Source of the DNA: Bacteroides neonati
Lineage (GTDB): Bacteria; Bacteroidota; Bacteroidia; Bacteroidales; Bacteroidaceae
Assembly: GCF_000499785.1 (NCBI RefSeq)
Contig: NZ_HG726020.1
Coordinates: 558,001-622,000 of the forward strand
Length of the DNA: 64,000 nt
Direction: 5' to 3'
The notes under the pieces: model-generated
The model's database searches: none
Seen by the model: the letters and a program-made list of their open reading frames with translations, nothing else
Told to the model about the DNA's origin: nothing
In this document: one piece after another, positions 34,474-43,883 of the stretch
Numbering within the stretch: position 1 is the stretch's first letter
Layout of the letters: each line of letters begins with the position of its first letter
Translations under genes and position numbers: made by a program

Positions 34474-35871
34474 ATGAACTATCGACTCCCTCTTTTATTG
34501 CTCCTAACACTTTTTCTGTGTGTGTTTGCTTGTCGCAACAATCATCATGCAGAAGAAGGAACCGATGAAGGGGGAGTGCGTGATCTGGCTCAGATAAAAG
34601 ATAGCGGCGAGCTGGTGGTGCTTACACTGTACAGCTCGACCTCTTATTTTATTTATCGCGGACAGGAGATGGGTTTCCAGTACGAGTTGAGCGAGCAGTT
34701 CGCCAAAAGTCTGGGGGTAAAACTACGTATCGAGGTAGCCAACAACGTATCCGACCTGATCAGCAAACTGCTGGCGGGCGAGGGAGACATCATTGCCTAC
34801 AACCTACCCATCACGAAGGAGTGGAAAGACAGTCTCCTCTACTGTGGCGAAGAGGTGATTACCCACCAGGTGATTGTACAACGCAGCAATGGCAAAACAA
34901 AACCATTGACCGACGTAACTCAACTTATCGGGAAAGAGGTGTATGTGAAACCCGGCAAATACTACAACCGGTTGGTGAACCTGAACAACGAACTCGGAGG
35001 AGGTATTCAGATACACTTGGTAGAGGGCGACAGTATTACACTCGAAGACCTGATGAGTCAGGTATCGCAGGGAAAGATACCGTACACCGTTGCCGATAAT
35101 GATTTGGCTCGGCTCAATAAGACGTATTATCCGAACCTGAACACAAACCTGTCGATCAGCTTTGACCAGCGTGCATCGTGGGCAGTGCGCAAAGACTGTC
35201 CGCAACTGGCCGAAGCAGCCGATAAATGGTATGCAGCCAATGTTATTTCGCCCGAATATACGGCAAGTATGAAGCGGTATTTCGAGATCAGCAAATCCAT
35301 ACCGCACTCTCCCATCCTATCGCTGAGAGAGGGAAGAATCTCTCATTACGATCATCTCTTTAAGAAATATGCCAAAGAGATAGGCTGGGATTGGCGCTTA
35401 TTGGCGTCGCTGGCTTATACCGAATCGAACTTTGATACAACGGCTGTGTCGTGGGCAGGTGCACGGGGACTGATGCAACTGATGCCCCGCACCGCACGCG
35501 CGATGGGCGTGCCTCCGGGGAAAGAACAAAATCCGGAAGAGAGCATCAAGGCAGCTGTAAAGTATATTGCAGCAACAGACCGGAGTTTACAGGCGGTGAC
35601 CGATAAGCAGGAGCGCATTCATTTCATTCTGGCCTCTTACAATGCCGGACTGGGACACATCAACGACGCCATGGCACTGGCGGAGAAGTACGGAAAAAAC
35701 AAAACGGTATGGAAAAACAATGTAGAGAACTACATTCTGCTCAAAAGCAATGAGGAGTACTTTACCGATCCGGTTTGTCGAAACGGGTATTTCCGCGGAA
35801 TAGAAACCTACAACTTTGTGCGAGACATCACCGAAAGATACCAAAGCTATAAGAAGAAGATCAAGAAATAA
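34474..35871 (+). CDS. MltF-like lipoprotein lytic transglycosylase
   Basis: 465 residues. The signal peptide ends in a lipobox VFAC (Cys about 20). A solute-binding-protein-like domain (type 3, about 40-265, with YRGQEMGFQYELSEQFAKSL) precedes a C-terminal SLT domain (about 290-455). There the catalytic Glu lies in LLASLAYTESNFDTTAVSWA, followed by GARGLMQLMPRTARAMGVP and ILASYNAGLGHINDA. This is the MltF architecture. It cuts glycan strands of peptidoglycan to 1,6-anhydro products at the membrane; the binding domain is thought to regulate it. Confidence 0.92.
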   Translation: MNYRLPLLLLLTLFLCVFACRNNHHAEEGTDEGGVRDLAQIKDSGELVVLTLYSSTSYFIYRGQEMGFQYELSEQFAKSLGVKLRIEVANNVSDLISKLLAGEGDIIAYNLPITKEWKDSLLYCGEEVITHQVIVQRSNGKTKPLTDVTQLIGKEVYVKPGKYYNRLVNLNNELGGGIQIHLVEGDSITLEDLMSQVSQGKIPYTVADNDLARLNKTYYPNLNTNLSISFDQRASWAVRKDCPQLAEAADKWYAANVISPEYTASMKRYFEISKSIPHSPILSLREGRISHYDHLFKKYAKEIGWDWRLLASLAYTESNFDTTAVSWAGARGLMQLMPRTARAMGVPPGKEQNPEESIKAAVKYIAATDRSLQAVTDKQERIHFILASYNAGLGHINDAMALAEKYGKNKTVWKNNVENYILLKSNEEYFTDPVCRNGYFRGIETYNFVRDITERYQSYKKKIKK

Positions 35872-35929
35872 CACGCAGTCTTGTCTTCTTCTACCTATAA
35901 TTGACGGGAGAGGATGCGATTGTAGGAAG

Positions 35930-36766
35930 TTATACGATTGTCTGCGGCTTTTTCTGCTTGCGAAAACACTGCGACAACAAAGCGGCAAAGGGTGTATCGT
36001 AAACCTTCGCCTTTTTCGGGCAGCTCTTCACACATGCACAACACTTGATACACCTTTGGGCATCAATGTGCAATTCATCTCCCAGGGCAACGGCACCGAC
36101 CGGACAACACTTAACACACAAGCCACAATGTGTGCAAAGATTCTCATCTTCGACCCAAGGCGTGCGTGGAAGAGGAACAGCCCGTTTTCGCAAGGCAATA
36201 ACCTTACCCAAAAAGCGAAGTAACTGAATAAATGGCTGTGCGGGGCGGGGTATGCGGCTTACATCAATCGAATAGAGTGTATCGGGATTCCCGGCAGCGG
36301 CTATCTTCTGTGCAATCTGTTCGCCAAAACGAAAGGCCGCCTGCAAATCATCTTCGTCGGGTCTTCCGGAGGCAATGGGGTAATTGGAGTTACTGTACGA
36401 ATGTTCGCCGATAAAGGTAGCAGCGGCAATGACCTTAAAGCCCTGTTCCATCATCAACCAATCGAGTTCGATCAACGCCTTTTCGTACGCGCGATTACCA
36501 TACACAACGACCAATGCAGCCGGCGTATTTGTACCCCGAAGATTGCGCAAGCGTTCCATAGCCGATGGGGCCACATGGCCGCCGTACACAGGTACTGCGA
36601 TCACCGCCAGAGTAGAAGCCGGAAGTATGGTTTCGGGAATAGCACCCACGGTAAGGTCTGTTGTTGCTACTTTATTCGTACCTACTCCGCGAACAATTGC
36701 CTCGGCTACTTGTTTAGAGGTGTGGGTAGGCGAAAAATAAATGTTTTGTGTGTTACTGATTATCAT
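35930..36766 (-). CDS. EFR1-type flavodoxin/ferredoxin fusion
   Basis: 278 residues. An N-terminal flavodoxin-like domain (about 1-165) with the phosphate loop FSPTHTSKQVAEAI and PVYGGHVAPSAMERLRNLRG is fused to a C-terminal pair of 4Fe-4S clusters (about 205-265): CTHCGLCVKCCPVG and CIKCCACVKSCPKK. The EFR1 family is common in anaerobes; partners are unknown. It probably moves electrons in the cytoplasm. It is divergent from rho across 280 bp. Confidence 0.9.
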   Translation of the reverse strand: MIISNTQNIYFSPTHTSKQVAEAIVRGVGTNKVATTDLTVGAIPETILPASTLAVIAVPVYGGHVAPSAMERLRNLRGTNTPAALVVVYGNRAYEKALIELDWLMMEQGFKVIAAATFIGEHSYSNSNYPIASGRPDEDDLQAAFRFGEQIAQKIAAAGNPDTLYSIDVSRIPRPAQPFIQLLRFLGKVIALRKRAVPLPRTPWVEDENLCTHCGLCVKCCPVGAVALGDELHIDAQRCIKCCACVKSCPKKAKVYDTPFAALLSQCFRKQKKPQTIV

Positions 36767-36846
36767 AATGCATACGTTTACAACACAAAGATAGGGTTTT
36801 ACATGGAAAAAAGTGATAAATTGATTATTAAACCAAATTTATTTAT

Positions 36847-36854
36847 TATCTTTG
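36847..36854 (+). promoter_or_regulatory. -7 box, probable rho promoter
   Basis: TATCTTTG fits TAnnTTTG, with a TTG at 36821-36823 slightly too far upstream. It would give rho a leader of roughly 190 nt. The leader holds no other gene that I can support. Confidence 0.5.
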
Positions 36855-37046
36855 CGGCGTTGAAGTATGCTGTATCCCTCACCGGAGGAAGTTAGGCAAT
36901 GATTTCGATTCAACCATATTATCCCTATATTATATTTAGATAAGAAACAAAAACCGTATGTCTGCATAGCCTATGACCGATTGTGTCGTGCTATGCTCTC
37001 CATGCATCAACTAAACGAGAAAATATTAATAACTCACATATACTAT

Positions 37047-39284
37047 ATGTATAACATTATCCAATTAAACGACAAAAATTTGTCGGAACTTCAATCTATT
37101 GCCCAAGAACTGGGTATCAAAAAAACCGACTCATTAAAAAAAGAAGAACTTGTTTATAAAATCCTTGATGAACAAGCTATCGTTGGTGCAACTAAAAAAG
37201 TAGCTGCCGATAAGCTGAAAGAAGAACGCAAATCATCGGATGACAGCAAGAAAAAACGCTCACGCGTAACGGTGAAGAAGGAAAATAAAGTATTCTCGGC
37301 CACCAAAAGCGGCGAGATAACCAAGACAGAAGCCAGTGCACCGGGAGCTTCCACAGCTACCAACACGCCTGCCTCGAACGCTCCGACCGCCAACACTCAG
37401 GTAGCCAAAGTGCAACAAGCACCGCAACAACCGAAACAGTCTGTCGAGCAACCTGCCAAATCATCTAATGCAGCCCCCGAGAAAGCAGAAGTAAAAGCAA
37501 GTGCACCGACTGCTGCCCCCGTAGCTTCGAAAAAGAAAAAAGTAGGACGCCCACGCAAAGAGATGCCCGAGGAACTTGCTTTTGCAGATAATGCACCGGC
37601 CAATACAAAGGCACAGGAAACAGAAACAATTGCTGCAACGGCACCCGCGAAACCAGTCATTGTTGCGAAACCCGCCATTGACAACAAACCTGCAACCGAA
37701 AGCAAACCTGCCATCGACAACAAACCTGCCATCGAAAGCAAACCGAGTGCAGAAAACAAACCTGCAACCGAAGCAAGACCTATTGCCAAACCTATCATCA
37801 AGCAGAAACATCCTGCGGTTATCGATGAGGTAAGCACCATCCTCACAGAATCGGATGACGACTTTATTCCAATCGAAGATCTTCCATCTGAAAAAATCGA
37901 GCTACCTACCGAACTGTTTGGCAAGTTCGAATCGACCAAAGCAGAAGCTGTAGCCCCTACCGCTGCTAACGCTCCTTCGGAGCCACACGCGCATCCGCAA
38001 CAGCGAGTAATTCGCCCGCGAGAGAACAATAACAATAATCCTCGCCAAGGAAACAACCCACGCCCCATGATGCAGCAACGTCCTGCACAGAATCAACAAG
38101 CTAACGCCGAAGGTGCTCCTGCCAACGAACGCAGAGTGATTGAGCGCGAAAAGCCTTACGAATTTGATGACATCTTGGTTGGAACAGGCGTGCTGGAGAT
38201 TATGCAGGATGGTTACGGCTTCCTTCGCTCTTCGGATTATAACTACCTTTCTTCACCCGATGATATTTATGTATCACAATCGCAGATCAAACTATTCGGT
38301 TTGAAAACAGGCGATGTAGTTGAAGGAGTTATTCGTCCTCCCAAAGAAGGTGAAAAGTACTTCCCATTGGTGAAAGTGTCCAAAATCAACGGACGCGATC
38401 CGTCTATCGTACGCGACCGTGTACCGTTTGAACACCTCACTCCGCTCTTCCCCGACGAGAAGTTCAACCTCTGCAAGGGTGGCTACTCCGATTCTATGTC
38501 GGCTCGTGTAGTCGATCTGTTCTCGCCGATCGGTAAAGGCCAGCGCGCATTGATTGTAGCTCAACCCAAGACCGGTAAAACCTTGTTGATGAAAGATATT
38601 GCCAACGCCATCGCTGCCAATCACCCCGAGGTATATATGATAATGCTGCTCATCGACGAGCGCCCCGAGGAGGTAACAGACATGGCACGGAGCGTCAATG
38701 CCGAAGTAATTGCTTCGACCTTCGACGAGCCTGCCGAACGCCACGTAAAGATAGCAGGTATCGTGCTGGAAAAAGCCAAACGCCTGGTCGAATGTGGACA
38801 CGATGTGGTGATCTTCCTCGACTCTATTACCCGTTTGGCGCGTGCCTACAATACGGTTTCGCCTGCATCGGGCAAAGTTCTTTCGGGTGGTGTCGATGCC
38901 AATGCACTGCACAAGCCCAAACGTTTCTTTGGTGCGGCACGTAATATTGAGAACGGTGGTTCGCTAACCATCATTGCTACTGCACTGACCGACACCGGTT
39001 CGAAGATGGACGAAGTAATCTTCGAAGAGTTCAAGGGTACCGGCAATATGGAGTTGCAACTCGACCGCAACTTATCCAACAAACGTATCTTCCCGGCTGT
39101 CAACATTGTGGCTTCAAGTACGCGTCGTGACGATCTGTTGCTCGACAAGCAGACGCTCGACCGCATGTGGATTCTTCGCAAATACCTATCGGATATGAAC
39201 CCGATAGAAGCGATGGACTTCGTAAAAGACCGCTTGGAGAAAACACGCGACAACGACGAGTTCTTAATGAGCATGAATAGCTAA
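37047..39284 (+). CDS. rho: Transcription termination factor Rho with long disordered insert
   Basis: 745 residues from ATG 37047 ([20 protein letters not shown]); the reading from 36981 adds 22 residues outside the family. Classical Rho is about 420. Residues 1-50 are the Rho_N domain. About 55-360 is low-complexity, rich in Ala, Pro, Lys, Asn and Glu, including six-residue [12 protein letters not shown]-type tandem repeats near 210-255. The cold-shock RNA-binding domain follows ([20 protein letters not shown]), then Walker A PKTGKT near 505 and Walker [12 protein letters not shown] near 588. In B. thetaiotaomicron a comparable disordered part was reported to drive phase separation and gut fitness. 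Confidence 0.97.
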   Translation: MYNIIQLNDKNLSELQSIAQELGIKKTDSLKKEELVYKILDEQAIVGATKKVAADKLKEERKSSDDSKKKRSRVTVKKENKVFSATKSGEITKTEASAPGASTATNTPASNAPTANTQVAKVQQAPQQPKQSVEQPAKSSNAAPEKAEVKASAPTAAPVASKKKKVGRPRKEMPEELAFADNAPANTKAQETETIAATAPAKPVIVAKPAIDNKPATESKPAIDNKPAIESKPSAENKPATEARPIAKPIIKQKHPAVIDEVSTILTESDDDFIPIEDLPSEKIELPTELFGKFESTKAEAVAPTAANAPSEPHAHPQQRVIRPRENNNNNPRQGNNPRPMMQQRPAQNQQANAEGAPANERRVIEREKPYEFDDILVGTGVLEIMQDGYGFLRSSDYNYLSSPDDIYVSQSQIKLFGLKTGDVVEGVIRPPKEGEKYFPLVKVSKINGRDPSIVRDRVPFEHLTPLFPDEKFNLCKGGYSDSMSARVVDLFSPIGKGQRALIVAQPKTGKTLLMKDIANAIAANHPEVYMIMLLIDERPEEVTDMARSVNAEVIASTFDEPAERHVKIAGIVLEKAKRLVECGHDVVIFLDSITRLARAYNTVSPASGKVLSGGVDANALHKPKRFFGAARNIENGGSLTIIATALTDTGSKMDEVIFEEFKGTGNMELQLDRNLSNKRIFPAVNIVASSTRRDDLLLDKQTLDRMWILRKYLSDMNPIEAMDFVKDRLEKTRDNDEFLMSMNS

Positions 39285-39326
39285 GAAGCTACTTCGACAG
39301 CGAAGTACAGCCGATACAACATGATA

Positions 39327-39376
39327 AAAAGGGCATGGAGGAGTATCTTTACCAAAGACTCCTCCATGCTCTTTTC
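39327..39376 (+). terminator. Intrinsic terminator after rho
   Basis: Arms 39333-39350 and 39354-39369 pair over 16 bp with a 2-nt bulge and 3-nt loop, and the T-rich TCTTTTCTTGTTTT follows. The flanking A and T runs extend the stem. Confidence 0.82.
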
Positions 39377-39472
39377 TTGTTTTATCGAAATAAAAAACTT
39401 GCACTATTGTACAATTTATACCACTCTCGTTCAAAAGCCCGGTATACCGCTTTTTTACTATCTTCTTTTGTT

Positions 39473-39480
39473 TACTTTTG
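39473..39480 (+). promoter_or_regulatory. -7 box before the sulfatase
   Basis: TACTTTTG matches TAnnTTTG 36 nt before the ATG. No clear -33 TTTG. Confidence 0.5.
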
Positions 39481-39516
39481 CAAGTAGTATAATCATCACT
39501 TTAATGCTAAACCAGA

Positions 39517-40986
39517 ATGAAACCAATCTATCCATTAATGGGAGCAGCTGCCTTTTGTAGCCTCTCCGTACAAGCACAGGAGAAACCCAATTTTCTCATT
39601 ATCCAGTGCGACCACCTCACCCAGCGAGTAGTAGGAGCCTATGGCGAAACGCAAGGCTGCACACCGGCCATTGACCGGGTAGCCGAACAAGGAGTGATGT
39701 TTGCCAATGCGTATGTAGGATGCCCGTTGAGCCAGCCATCGAGAGCAGCCCTTTGGAGCGGACTGATGCCTCACCAAACCAATATACGCTCCAATTCGGA
39801 TGTAGCTATCAATCCGATGCTGCCCGAAAGCGTGCCCACACTGGGTAGCCTCTTTAGTGCCGATGGCTACGATGCCGTTCACTTTGGCAAGACACACGAT
39901 ATGGGTGCACTCAGAGGATTCAAACACAAAGAACCGGTGCCACAGCCTTTCAGCGATCCGGAGTTTCCGGTCAACAATGACAGCTTTCTGGATGTAGGCA
40001 CTTGCCAAGATGCCGTTTCGTACCTGAGCAACCCACCACAGGAACCGTTTATCTGCATTGCCGACTTTCAAAACCCACACAATATTTGTGGCTACGTAGG
40101 TAGCTGTCAGGGAGTACATACCGACGCCCCCATCAGCACCCCCCTGCCCGCACTGCCCGATAATTTTGAAGTGACCGATTGGAATCAAATACCCCAACCG
40201 GTACAATACATCTGTTGCAGCCATCGACGCATGACACAAGCCGCACCTTGGAGCGACGAGAATTATCGCCACTACATCGCCGCTTTTCAACACTATACGA
40301 AGATGGTATCGAAACAGGTAGAGCGCGTGTTGCAAGCCTTATATTCGACCCCAGCAGGCAGAAATACCATTGTTATCATCATGGCCGATCATGGTGACGG
40401 AATGGCATCGCACCGCATGGTAACGAAGCAGATCAGCTTTTACGAAGAGATTACCAACGTGCCCTTTATCATTGCCGGACCGGGTATTAAACAACAAAAG
40501 AAACCCGTTGAGAAGTTATTAACCCAACCCACCACCGACCTGCTGCCTACGCTTTGCGAACTGGCCGGCATCACCGTACCATCGGATAAACCGGGCATCA
40601 GCTTGGTACCGACACTCAAAGGCAAGAAGCAATCTGCCACCCACCCTTATGTAGTGTCTGAGTGGCATAGCGAGTACGAAACCATCGTCAGCCCGGGACG
40701 CATGATACGCAGCGACCGGTATAAATACACGCATTATCTCGAAGGCAACGGCGAAGAGCTGTACGACCTGAAAACCGATAAGGGCGAGCAACGAAACCTG
40801 GCCAAAGATCCGAAATACAGCCGCGTACTGGCCGAACACCGTGCCATGCTCGATGACTATATAGTCCGAACCGGCGACGATTACCGCACACTGAAAGTAG
40901 CTGCCGACAAACAATGGCGCAGCCACACACCGGGATACCCGAGCCATAAAGGACCCGGAGCACGAGATATAAACAATCGTAAATAA
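39517..40986 (+). CDS. Ser-type sulfatase, periplasmic
   Basis: 489 residues with a signal peptide ending about AQA (residues 1-20). The sulfatase signature is SQPSR (72-76) in CPLSQPSRAALWSG. Ser72 would be converted to formylglycine by an anaerobic radical-SAM maturase (anSME), which is not in the window. Metal-binding motifs are present: CDHLTQRVVG at the start and MADHGDGMASH, the C-terminal Asp-His pair. Substrate is not determined; no SusCD or glycosidase neighbours indicate a polysaccharide. Own promoter, followed by a MATE gene with its own -7 box. Confidence 0.93.
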   Translation: MKPIYPLMGAAAFCSLSVQAQEKPNFLIIQCDHLTQRVVGAYGETQGCTPAIDRVAEQGVMFANAYVGCPLSQPSRAALWSGLMPHQTNIRSNSDVAINPMLPESVPTLGSLFSADGYDAVHFGKTHDMGALRGFKHKEPVPQPFSDPEFPVNNDSFLDVGTCQDAVSYLSNPPQEPFICIADFQNPHNICGYVGSCQGVHTDAPISTPLPALPDNFEVTDWNQIPQPVQYICCSHRRMTQAAPWSDENYRHYIAAFQHYTKMVSKQVERVLQALYSTPAGRNTIVIIMADHGDGMASHRMVTKQISFYEEITNVPFIIAGPGIKQQKKPVEKLLTQPTTDLLPTLCELAGITVPSDKPGISLVPTLKGKKQSATHPYVVSEWHSEYETIVSPGRMIRSDRYKYTHYLEGNGEELYDLKTDKGEQRNLAKDPKYSRVLAEHRAMLDDYIVRTGDDYRTLKVAADKQWRSHTPGYPSHKGPGARDINNRK

Positions 40987-41012
40987 AACAGTAAAAAAAG
41001 AGGAAAAAGTAC

Positions 41013-41020
41013 TATCTTTG
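41013..41020 (+). promoter_or_regulatory. -7 box before the MATE gene
   Basis: TATCTTTG, 25 nt before the ATG at 41046. It matches TAnnTTTG; no upstream TTTG at proper spacing. Confidence 0.5.
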
Positions 41021-41045
41021 TCGGTCGAAACCTAACCATTTATTT

Positions 41046-42368
41046 ATGTATACCAACAAACAGATTTGGAGTGTCAGTTACCCGATACTCTTAAGTTTAC
41101 TGGCACAAAATGTTATTAACGTCACCGATACGGCTTTTCTGGGTCGCTACAGCGAGGTAGCACTCGGAGCATCGGCTATGGGAGGGCTTTTCTATATCTG
41201 TATCTTCACGATTGCGTTCGGATTCAGTACAGGTTCGCAGATTGTCATTGCCCGCCGTAATGGTGAGGGACGCTATACCAATGTGGGGCCTGTAATGATT
41301 CAAGGTGTCTTGTTTCTACTCGTCATGGCGTTTCTGTTGTTCGGTTTCACCAGAGCTTTCGGAGGAGACATGATGCGCATGCTGGTCTCCTCTCCTACTA
41401 TTTTCGACGCCACGATGGAGTTTCTCGATTGGCGCATCTACGGTTTCTTCTTTTCCTTTGTCAATGTGATGTTTCGTGCACTGTACATCGGCATCACCCG
41501 TACCAAAGTACTTACGATCAATGCCATTGTAATGGCACTGACCAATGTAGTACTCGATTATGCACTCATCTTCGGCCACTTCGGATTGCCCGAGATGGGT
41601 ATCAAAGGAGCCGCTATTGCCTCGGTGATAGCTGAAGCGAGCTCCATCCTGTTCTTCCTGATTTACACCTATATCACGGTCGACCTGAAGAAGTACGGAA
41701 TGGATCGCCTGCGCTCGTTCGATTTCGGGTTGCTGAAGCGGATTTTAAGCATTTCGTGCTTCACTATGTTGCAATATTTCCTGGCTATGGCTACTTGGTT
41801 CATCTTTTTCGTAGCCGTAGAACGGCTGGGGCAACGCGAACTTGCCATTGCCAATATTGTGCGAAGCATCTACATCATGATGCTCATCCCGGTCAATGCC
41901 CTATCGACCACCACCAACAGTCTGGTAAGCAATGCTATTGGTGCGGGAGGCATCAGTCATGTCATGTCACTGATTCGAAAAATCGCCTCTTTCTCGTTCG
42001 TAATCATGGTGATACTGGTAGGCATCACTGTCTTTTTCCCACAAGCGATTCTCTCTATTTACACCAACGAAGCTGCACTGATTGCCGAGTCTGTACCCTC
42101 GGTTTACGTTATCTCTCTGGCTATGCTTATTGCTTCGGTTGCTAATGTGGTATTCAACGGAGTATCGGGCACGGGCAATACACAGGCTGCACTCATCCTC
42201 GAAATGGTGACGCTGGCTTTTTATACTGCGTATATCTTTTTCGTTGGTATTTGGTTGCAAGCATCGGTCGAAATCTGTTTCACCATTGAGATACTGTACT
42301 ATACGTTGCTACTTACCACCAGCTATATTTACTTCAAAAAAGCAAAATGGCAGAATAAAAAGATATAA
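41046..42368 (+). CDS. MATE-family efflux transporter
   Basis: 440 residues, about 12 membrane helices. The start YTNKQIWSVSYPILLSLLAQNVINVTDTAFLGRYSEVALG (shown in two parts: LLSLLAQNVINVTDTAFLG, then RYSEVALGASAMG) and the repeat in the second half (LPVNALSTTTNSLVSN-like AIGAGG) are those of the DinF-like branch of the MATE family. It exports drugs or metabolites using an ion gradient at the inner membrane. The substrate is not known. Likely monocistronic. Confidence 0.93.
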   Translation: MYTNKQIWSVSYPILLSLLAQNVINVTDTAFLGRYSEVALGASAMGGLFYICIFTIAFGFSTGSQIVIARRNGEGRYTNVGPVMIQGVLFLLVMAFLLFGFTRAFGGDMMRMLVSSPTIFDATMEFLDWRIYGFFFSFVNVMFRALYIGITRTKVLTINAIVMALTNVVLDYALIFGHFGLPEMGIKGAAIASVIAEASSILFFLIYTYITVDLKKYGMDRLRSFDFGLLKRILSISCFTMLQYFLAMATWFIFFVAVERLGQRELAIANIVRSIYIMMLIPVNALSTTTNSLVSNAIGAGGISHVMSLIRKIASFSFVIMVILVGITVFFPQAILSIYTNEAALIAESVPSVYVISLAMLIASVANVVFNGVSGTGNTQAALILEMVTLAFYTAYIFFVGIWLQASVEICFTIEILYYTLLLTTSYIYFKKAKWQNKKI

Positions 42369-42384
42369 ATACAACAGAATTTCG

Positions 42385-42392
42385 TACATTTG
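42385..42392 (+). promoter_or_regulatory. -7 box before ffh
   Basis: TACATTTG matches TAnnTTTG, 46 nt before the ffh ATG. No -33 element recognised. Confidence 0.5.
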
Positions 42393-42438
42393 CGCTCCAA
42401 ATGATAATCTGTAATTCATAATCGTAATTAAATAAGAT

Positions 42439-43761
42439 ATGTTCGATAATTTAAGTGAGAGACTCGACAGGTCCTTTAAGATTCTGAAAGGTGAAGGAAA
42501 AATCACCGAAATCAACGTAGCAGAAACGCTGAAAGATGTGCGCAAAGCCCTGCTCGATGCCGACGTTAACTACAAAGTAGCGAAAACATTTACCGATACC
42601 GTAAAGGAAAAAGCACTCGGGCAGAACGTGCTTACCGCCGTTAAACCCAGCCAGTTGATGGTGAAGATCGTTCACGACGAACTTGCTATGCTAATGGGTG
42701 GCGAAACTGCCGAGATCGACCTCAAAGGACAACCGGCCGTAATCCTGATGGCAGGTTTGCAGGGTTCGGGTAAGACTACTTTCTCGGGTAAATTGGCACA
42801 GATGTTGAAAACGAAGAAGCACAAGCATCCGTTGCTGGTAGCTTGCGACGTTTATCGCCCTGCCGCTATCGAACAGTTGGGCGTACTGGCTCAACAAATC
42901 GGCGTACCGGTATACTCGGAACTCGACAGCAAAAACCCTGTCGACATAGCCAAAAACGCCATCAAAGAGGCGAAAGCCAAAGGATATGATCTGGTCATTG
43001 TCGATACTGCCGGACGTTTGGCTATCGACGAGCAGATGATGAACGAAATTGCAGCGATCAAAGACGCCATCAACCCGAACGAAATTCTCTTCGTAGTCGA
43101 CTCGATGACCGGACAAGATGCAGTAAATACAGCCAAAGAGTTCAACGACCGCCTCGACTTCGACGGTGTAGTATTGACCAAACTCGATGGTGATACCCGT
43201 GGTGGTGCGGCTCTTTCTATCCGCTCGGTCGTAAACAAACCCATCAAGTTTGTCGGTACGGGCGAGAAGCTCGATGCGATCGATCAGTTCCACCCTTCGC
43301 GTATGGCCGACCGTATTCTCGGTATGGGTGATATCGTATCGCTGGTAGAGCGTGCTCAAGAGCAATATGACGAAGAAGAAGCCAAACGCCTGCAAAAGAA
43401 GATCGCCAAGAACCAGTTCGACTTCAATGACTTCTTGAGCCAGATTGCTCAAATCAAGAAGATGGGTAACCTGAAGGAGTTGGCATCGATGATTCCCGGT
43501 GTAGGCAAGGCAATCAAAGACATCGATATCGACGATAATGCTTTCAAGAGCATCGAGGCCATCATTCACTCCATGACTCCTACCGAGCGCTCAAACCCCG
43601 AACTGCTAAACGGCTCGCGTCGTACACGTATTGCCAAAGGTAGCGGAACCAGTATTCAAGAGGTAAACCGCTTGCTGAAACAATTTGAGCAAACACGCAA
43701 AATGATGAAGATGGTAACCAGCAGCAAGATGGGCAAAATGATGCCTAAAGGAAGAAAGTAA
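42439..43761 (+). CDS. ffh: Signal recognition particle protein
   Basis: 440 residues. N domain (1-90), then the GTPase G domain with GLQGSGKTT (106-114), the DVYRPAAIEQL motif, VDTAGRLA, TKLDGDTRGG and the NG interface (about 95-300). The C-terminal M domain (about 330-430) holds the methionine-rich signal-sequence groove and the RNA-binding stretch SRRTRIAKGSGTSIQEVNRL. The tail is MMKMVTSSKMGKMMPKGRK. With 4.5S RNA, not seen here, it delivers inner-membrane proteins to FtsY. Strong terminator follows. Confidence 0.98.
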   Translation: MFDNLSERLDRSFKILKGEGKITEINVAETLKDVRKALLDADVNYKVAKTFTDTVKEKALGQNVLTAVKPSQLMVKIVHDELAMLMGGETAEIDLKGQPAVILMAGLQGSGKTTFSGKLAQMLKTKKHKHPLLVACDVYRPAAIEQLGVLAQQIGVPVYSELDSKNPVDIAKNAIKEAKAKGYDLVIVDTAGRLAIDEQMMNEIAAIKDAINPNEILFVVDSMTGQDAVNTAKEFNDRLDFDGVVLTKLDGDTRGGAALSIRSVVNKPIKFVGTGEKLDAIDQFHPSRMADRILGMGDIVSLVERAQEQYDEEEAKRLQKKIAKNQFDFNDFLSQIAQIKKMGNLKELASMIPGVGKAIKDIDIDDNAFKSIEAIIHSMTPTERSNPELLNGSRRTRIAKGSGTSIQEVNRLLKQFEQTRKMMKMVTSSKMGKMMPKGRK

Positions 43762-43776
43762 TCATTCTAAAATAAT

Positions 43777-43829
43777 ACACGTGGATTATTCTATCGGACT
43801 TTGATAGGATAATCCACGTGTTTTTTTAT
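43777..43829 (+). terminator. Intrinsic terminator after ffh
   Basis: Arms 43777-43795 and 43803-43821 form a 19-bp stem with a single G-T pair, 7-nt loop and seven T following. Confidence 0.92.
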
Positions 43830-43883
43830 ATATATCAGGCTCTTTTTCTCATTATACCTGTTGCAAAAGGCAGTTGCTCTTTA

